This document shows positions 60,838 through 64,000 of a stretch of 64,000 bases of DNA, one piece after another. The notes under the pieces are model-generated. The model saw only the letters and a program-made list of their open reading frames with translations, searched no databases and was not told where the DNA came from. The DNA lies in assembly GCA_033851955.1 (NCBI GenBank), contig JAWSVK010000017.1, positions 44,407 to 108,406 on the forward strand, in the 5' to 3' direction. Made by a program: the position numbers and the translations under genes. This stretch comes from Profundibacter sp033851955. Lineage in GTDB: Bacteria > Pseudomonadota > Alphaproteobacteria > Rhodobacterales > Rhodobacteraceae. Every line of letters starts with the position of its first letter. The stretch's first letter is position 1.

Positions 60838-61478
60838 GCTATGCTCTAAATGAGGTTGAGGCCATCGCCAAAAAGGCAGCCCGTGGGGCGGGCTATACAT
60901 GGGGCATGTCTGAGGAAGCCGCCAAGGCCACCCGCTGGCTCTGTGTAAACGGCATTGACGGTGTTCACGCGCTGGCCACAGTGTTGAATGTGGTGGACGG
61001 CACGGGACCCAACAACATGACGCCGAGAAATGTCTTGGACATCTGGCGCTCCAAGTCCGGCGAGATGTGCCCACTTATGGCAGGAGCTACACTGTCGGAT
61101 TTTGCAGCCGTCGGGCCGACCAGCCAAGTCAACATTTCAGAACTGATCGCGCCAGTTTTGCTGTTGCCATTTGCCGCGATGGCCGTTCGCCAATTGGGCG
61201 TCGCCGTGACGCTGAGATGGGACGGGGTCGTGGCAGTGACAGATGGCGTGACCGTTTGTTTGGACGGGGCGATGGATTGCCTAACCACAAACAAAGCCGA
61301 GCAAGTGACGATAAATCGCGCAGGCCAGATTGGCCAAAGCCTTGCACAGTGCAACCGCGCGACACCAATAGATAGTGACTGGGCCACGCTCAACCGTTTT
61401 GCCCATCGCACCTATGCCCCCGCGACGGAGGAATCCCGCCTAAAAGGGGCAGGCGCGGGTTTGTCTGACAACGACTAA
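60834..61478 (+). CDS. DUF3726 family protein
   Basis: 214-residue protein whose start, LNEVEAIAKKAARGAGYTWG followed by MSEEAAKATRWLCVNGIDGV, matches what I know of DUF3726 proteins. No catalytic role is established. The central part PLMAGATLSDFA and the C-terminal NRFAHRTYAPATEESRLKGA are also family-like. ATG 60834 overlaps the stop of the 562-residue protein gene by 4 nt; an earlier in-frame start lies within that gene. The tight overlap suggests obligatory partnership with the preceding protein. Confidence 0.82.
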   Translation: MSYALNEVEAIAKKAARGAGYTWGMSEEAAKATRWLCVNGIDGVHALATVLNVVDGTGPNNMTPRNVLDIWRSKSGEMCPLMAGATLSDFAAVGPTSQVNISELIAPVLLLPFAAMAVRQLGVAVTLRWDGVVAVTDGVTVCLDGAMDCLTTNKAEQVTINRAGQIGQSLAQCNRATPIDSDWATLNRFAHRTYAPATEESRLKGAGAGLSDND

Positions 61479-61514
61479 ACGGCGATTAAAAACAGCAATT
61501 GAAACGAGGAAACC

Positions 61515-62528
61515 ATGATCAAAACGAAAACCCTGACTCTGGCTGAAATTGAAACGCTGTCCCTGCGCGCCCTAATGGCAGCAGGTACAACCGAGGCCAA
61601 TGCGCGTCCGTTGGCCGTGGCCACCGCCGCGACCGAAGCCGACGGGGTCGCCAGCCATGGGCTCGCATATATCCCGATTTATTGCGAGCATGTGGTTTGC
61701 GGCAAGGTCGATGGACATGCCAAACCCGTGCTGACCCAGCCCAGCCCCAGCGTGATCAAAGTGGATGCGGCAACGGGGTTTGCTCATGCAGCGATTGACG
61801 TCGGGTTTCAAAAATTAATCCCGTTGGCCCGCGAGCAAGGCGTGGCTGTTTTGGCAATCAACAACAGTTATAACTGCGGCGTTTTGGGCTATCACACTCA
61901 TCAATTGGCTAAGGCTGGCTTGCTCGGCATTGGGTTCACCAATGCACCCGCTTCTATTGCGCCCTCGGGTGGATCTAAACCTGTCGTCGGCACCAATCCG
62001 TTTTCAATCGCCGCCCCGGGCCCCGACGGCGCGCCTCTGGTTTTGATCGACCAAAGCGCAAGCACCATTGCCAAAAGTGAAGTGATGAAACACGCCCGTG
62101 AGGACCGCCCAATTCCAGTCGGCTGGGCGTTGGACGCCGATGGCAATCCAACCACCGACCCCAATGTTGGGCTGAAAGGTTCGATGGCGCCGTCGGGTGG
62201 CTACAAAGGTGTCGGCATCGCTTTGATGGTTGAAATGATGGCCGCGGCCATGACCGGCGCGACCCTTGGCATCCATGCGTCGCCATTTTCAGGCACCGTG
62301 GGTGGACCGCCAAAAACTGGCCAGTTTTTCATCGCGATCGATCCTATTGCGACATCCGGTGACGGCTTTGGCGAGCGGATGGCCAATCTGGTTGCTGCGA
62401 TCCATGATCAACCTGATGCGCATCTTCCCGGTGATGGGCGTGGTGCCAATCGCATCCACTCCCGCGAAACTGGGGTTGAGGTAAGCACCGCTACGCTGGA
62501 GCGAATTCACACGATATTGAGCGAATAA
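61515..62528 (+). CDS. Malate/LDH (Ldh) family oxidoreductase
   Basis: 337-residue NAD(P)-dependent enzyme of the malate/L-lactate dehydrogenase type 2 family, which also includes delta1-piperideine-2-carboxylate/pyrroline-2-carboxylate reductases. The motif ADGVASHGLAYIPIYCEHV near 40 carries the catalytic His; INNSYNCGVLGYHTHQLAKA near 117, FTNAPASIAPSGGSKPVVGT near 140 and PSGGYKGVGIALMVEMMAAA near 220 are characteristic. GAGGAA precedes the start, 36 nt after the DUF3726 gene. Substrate could be a 2-oxo acid or cyclic imino acid. Confidence 0.88.
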   Translation: MIKTKTLTLAEIETLSLRALMAAGTTEANARPLAVATAATEADGVASHGLAYIPIYCEHVVCGKVDGHAKPVLTQPSPSVIKVDAATGFAHAAIDVGFQKLIPLAREQGVAVLAINNSYNCGVLGYHTHQLAKAGLLGIGFTNAPASIAPSGGSKPVVGTNPFSIAAPGPDGAPLVLIDQSASTIAKSEVMKHAREDRPIPVGWALDADGNPTTDPNVGLKGSMAPSGGYKGVGIALMVEMMAAAMTGATLGIHASPFSGTVGGPPKTGQFFIAIDPIATSGDGFGERMANLVAAIHDQPDAHLPGDGRGANRIHSRETGVEVSTATLERIHTILSE

Positions 62529-62591
62529 TCAAGCCATTGGTGTGAACGGTCTGACGGCTCTTTAGGTGAGAGGGCATACAAAAAACAAAGT

Positions 62592-63009
62592 GTGAGTTAT
62601 GTTCGCTACTCCGTCTCTTCTCACGATATAGAAGAGATCGTGGCCGAGCGTGGCATTCAAATTGATCGCGCGACGCTGAGCCGTTGGGTCCTGAATTGTT
62701 CACCAGATTTTGCTAAAACTGCAAAAACTAGAAAGCAAGCGATAGTCGGATCGTGACGCATGGATGAAATCTACATCGAGGACAAAGGGTCTTTGATAAA
62801 CACGCAAATTCGTTGAATTCACGCACTGGGATAAAACTGCGGTTACTCTAGCGAGGCTTCCGTGTATAAATGTTGGACTAAAGCGCTCTCGACACCACCA
62901 TCGGATTGAAATTCTTCGGGTGAAATACCTCAACAACGTTGTTGAACAGGATCACCGTTTCATCAAGGAAATAACGCGCCCAATTTTGGGCTTCAAGGCC
63001 TTTGGACCT
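62592..63009 (+). pseudogene. IS6-type transposase remnant
   Basis: First block (62592 to about 62790): YVRYSVSSHDIEEIVAERG, LSRWVLNCSPDFAK, then VGS, a TGA in place of Trp, and RMDEIYIEDKG. This is the HTH and first catalytic Asp region of IS6/IS26-like transposases. Second block (62890-63009): IEILRVKYLNNVVEQDHRF and IKEITRPILGFKAFG, the C-terminus with the catalytic Glu region. The middle is deleted. Inactive. Confidence 0.75.
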
Positions 63010-63019
63010 GTCGCGGAAT

Positions 63020-63298
63020 TGTGCCGCTCTCTTAACCGCATATTATGCGCAAAAGGAGGACAACTATGAGACCGAAACACACAGCAGAGTTTAGACAAGA
63101 AGCGGAACGCGTTGCACTGACACGCAGGCTGATCCGAAAGCAGGTGGCCGCTGATTTTGGTATTGGGTTTTCAACATTGAGCAAATGGATCCAGCAAGAC
63201 CGCAAAAACCCCGAGAAACCTGCGGCACAATCTGATCAGAAACGCGAAGTCGCCGAACTGAGAAAAGAGAACCGTATTTTGCGTGAGGAGAGGGAAGT
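63020..63298 (+). mobile_element. Left part of a second IS3-type element, split
   Basis: Begins TGTGCCGCTCT, similar to the repeat end of the IS3 copy at 53962, and carries the same GCATATTATGC palindrome before orfA. It is interrupted at 63299 by another element, so only its left end and most of orfA are seen. Confidence 0.65.
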
Positions 63299-63329
63299 GA
63301 GAAGTGGTCGCAGAAATTCAGACCAGTAG
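63066..63329 (+). pseudogene. IS3 OrfA, cut by an IS150-like insertion
   Basis: MRPKHTAEFRQEAERVALTR, then RKQVAADFGIGFSTLSKWIQ, is the HTH region of OrfA, related to that at 55151. After ENRILREERE the reading enters the inserted element and ends VRSGRRNSDQ. GGAGG precedes ATG 63066. Confidence 0.75.
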
Positions 63330-63365
63330 TTAAGGTGGATCGACTTATGAGAAAGACGATTCAAA

Positions 63366-63647
63366 ATGACGAAACGAAAGAACCATTCGCCAGATTTTAA
63401 GGCCAAGGTTGCGCTTGAGGCTATTCGCGAGGGCATGACAATGGCGGAATTATCGAAGAAGTATGGTGTGCATCCGACGCAGATTGGAACTTGGAAGCGT
63501 GCTGCTATCAAGAATATGGCGGTGGGATTTACCAAGCGAGGCAGTGATCCAGCACAGGTCGATGACGCTGCGATAGACAAACTTCATTCCAAGATTGGTC
63601 AATTGGTGGTGGAGCGTGATTTTTTGAAACGCGCCTGGGGTCGTTGA
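63366..63647 (+). CDS. IS150-like transposase OrfA
   Basis: 93 residues: HSPDFKAKVALEAIREGMTM, ELSKKYGVHPTQIGTWKRAA and a C-terminal zipper IDKLHSKIGQLVVERDFLKR. This is the DNA-binding subunit of IS3-family transposition. Its TGA overlaps the TTG start of OrfB, so OrfB may be made by coupling or frameshifting. Confidence 0.82.
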   Translation: MTKRKNHSPDFKAKVALEAIREGMTMAELSKKYGVHPTQIGTWKRAAIKNMAVGFTKRGSDPAQVDDAAIDKLHSKIGQLVVERDFLKRAWGR

Positions 63648-63949
63648 GCAAGGATCGCAGGCAAATGTGCATTGAGAGAAACCACCCGAAGGTCAACGTG
63701 CGGCGGCAATGCCAGATGTTATCGTTGGCACGTTCAAATCTGTATTATACCCCAAAAGGCGAAAGTTCTGAGAACCTGCGCTTCATGGAACTGATCGACA
63801 AGCAATTTCTTGAAACACCCTGGTATGGGTCTCGGCAAATGGCGCGGCCCAGGCCGCGACAGGGTCACAAATGCGGTCGCCATCGTGTGCGCCGCTTAAT
63901 GCGGCTTATGCGATTGATGCCTATTTATCAGACGCCAAACACCCGTTGA
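63644..63949 (+). pseudogene. IS150-like transposase OrfB, N-terminal fragment
   Basis: From TTG 63644: RRQMCIERNHPKVNVRRQCQ, SLARSNLYYTPKGES, ETPWYGSRQMARPRPRQ and GRHRVRRLMRLM, the HTH_21 region before the integrase core. It stops at 63949 after IYQTPNTR, and no DDE core follows in the remaining 51 nt in any frame I read. It looks truncated. One RLM repeat unit is extra (RLMRLMRLM). Confidence 0.7.
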
Positions 63950-64000
63950 CCGGCAACACATGCTTGCATGTGTGAGAGGGGGCAAGAAACATGCCCAGCA

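Larger units (their letters stand above)
63299..64000 (+). mobile_element. IS150-like IS3 family element (runs off the window)
   Basis: Left end TGAGAAGTGGTCGCAG, with GACCAGTAGTTAAG close behind, is typical of IS150-group elements. orfA and orfB follow. The right end is outside the window or lost. Confidence 0.7.

Noticed and set aside
1..64000. tRNA, rRNA, CRISPR arrays, phage structural genes or replication origin
   Set aside because: I found no cloverleaf-like genes, regular spaced repeats, phage proteins or DnaA-box clusters on reading both strands.

Overview
The window reads as a chromosomal segment from a marine-type alphaproteobacterium, most likely of the Roseobacter/Rhodobacteraceae group. 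The reasons are the moderate GC content, the gene families (DUF3726 protein, paired acyl-CoA dehydrogenases, IclR regulators, LivFGHMJ-type uptake, creatinase) and tightly overlapping operons. I see no rRNA, tRNA or CRISPR array.

Region 1 (1-7.8 kb): a truncated acyl-CoA synthetase faces an iron-dependent alcohol dehydrogenase and a hotdog thioesterase. On the other strand are creatinase, a metal-type M24 hydrolase, an Asp/Glu-racemase-family enzyme, a decayed Tat-type metallo-beta-lactamase-fold gene, and an IclR regulator.

Region 2 (7.8-40.1 kb): a large CoA-dependent catabolic island. It holds three complete acyl-CoA synthetases, five acyl-CoA dehydrogenases (two adjacent pairs and one ACAD10/11-like enzyme), two enoyl-CoA hydratase-type enzymes, 3-hydroxyacyl-CoA dehydrogenase, SDRs, a thiolase, a nitronate-monooxygenase-family enzyme, thioesterase II, an APH-type kinase, two histidine phosphatases, medium-chain reductases, a second IclR regulator and a complete branched-chain-type ABC importer. 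Two long minus-strand operons (28.8 to 19.1 kb and 40.1 to 32.2 kb) do most of the work. Several promoter regions share an IclR-like operator of the form CGGAA-N5-TTCCG, suggesting one regulon for uptake, activation and beta-oxidation of an unidentified carboxylic acid. The APH kinase plus ACAD10/11-like dehydrogenase resemble the pair that handles 4-hydroxyacyl-CoAs through a phosphorylated intermediate.

Region 3 (40.3-51.6 kb): a nitroreductase, a dipeptide/oligopeptide-type ABC importer without a binding protein, two aldehyde dehydrogenases (one GabD-like), a Crp/Fnr-type regulator diverging from a Met/His-rich exported protein, an SDR, a P1/DmpA-family hydrolase and an alpha/beta hydrolase.

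Region 4 (51.6-55.7 kb): an AT-richer accessory patch with small exported proteins of unknown function and a lysozyme-like/RTX protein whose C-terminus is cut at the edge of an IS3 element. Fragments of two other transposases follow.

Region 5 (55.7-62.5 kb): a LysR regulator diverges from a compact five-gene operon: aldehyde dehydrogenase, an M19 dipeptidase-like protein missing several metal ligands, a 562-residue protein I cannot assign, a DUF3726 protein, and a malate/LDH-family reductase. This is the best candidate for an undescribed pathway.

Region 6 (62.5-64 kb): nested insertion-sequence debris, with an IS6-type remnant next to an IS3-type element that is itself split by an IS150-like element running off the window.
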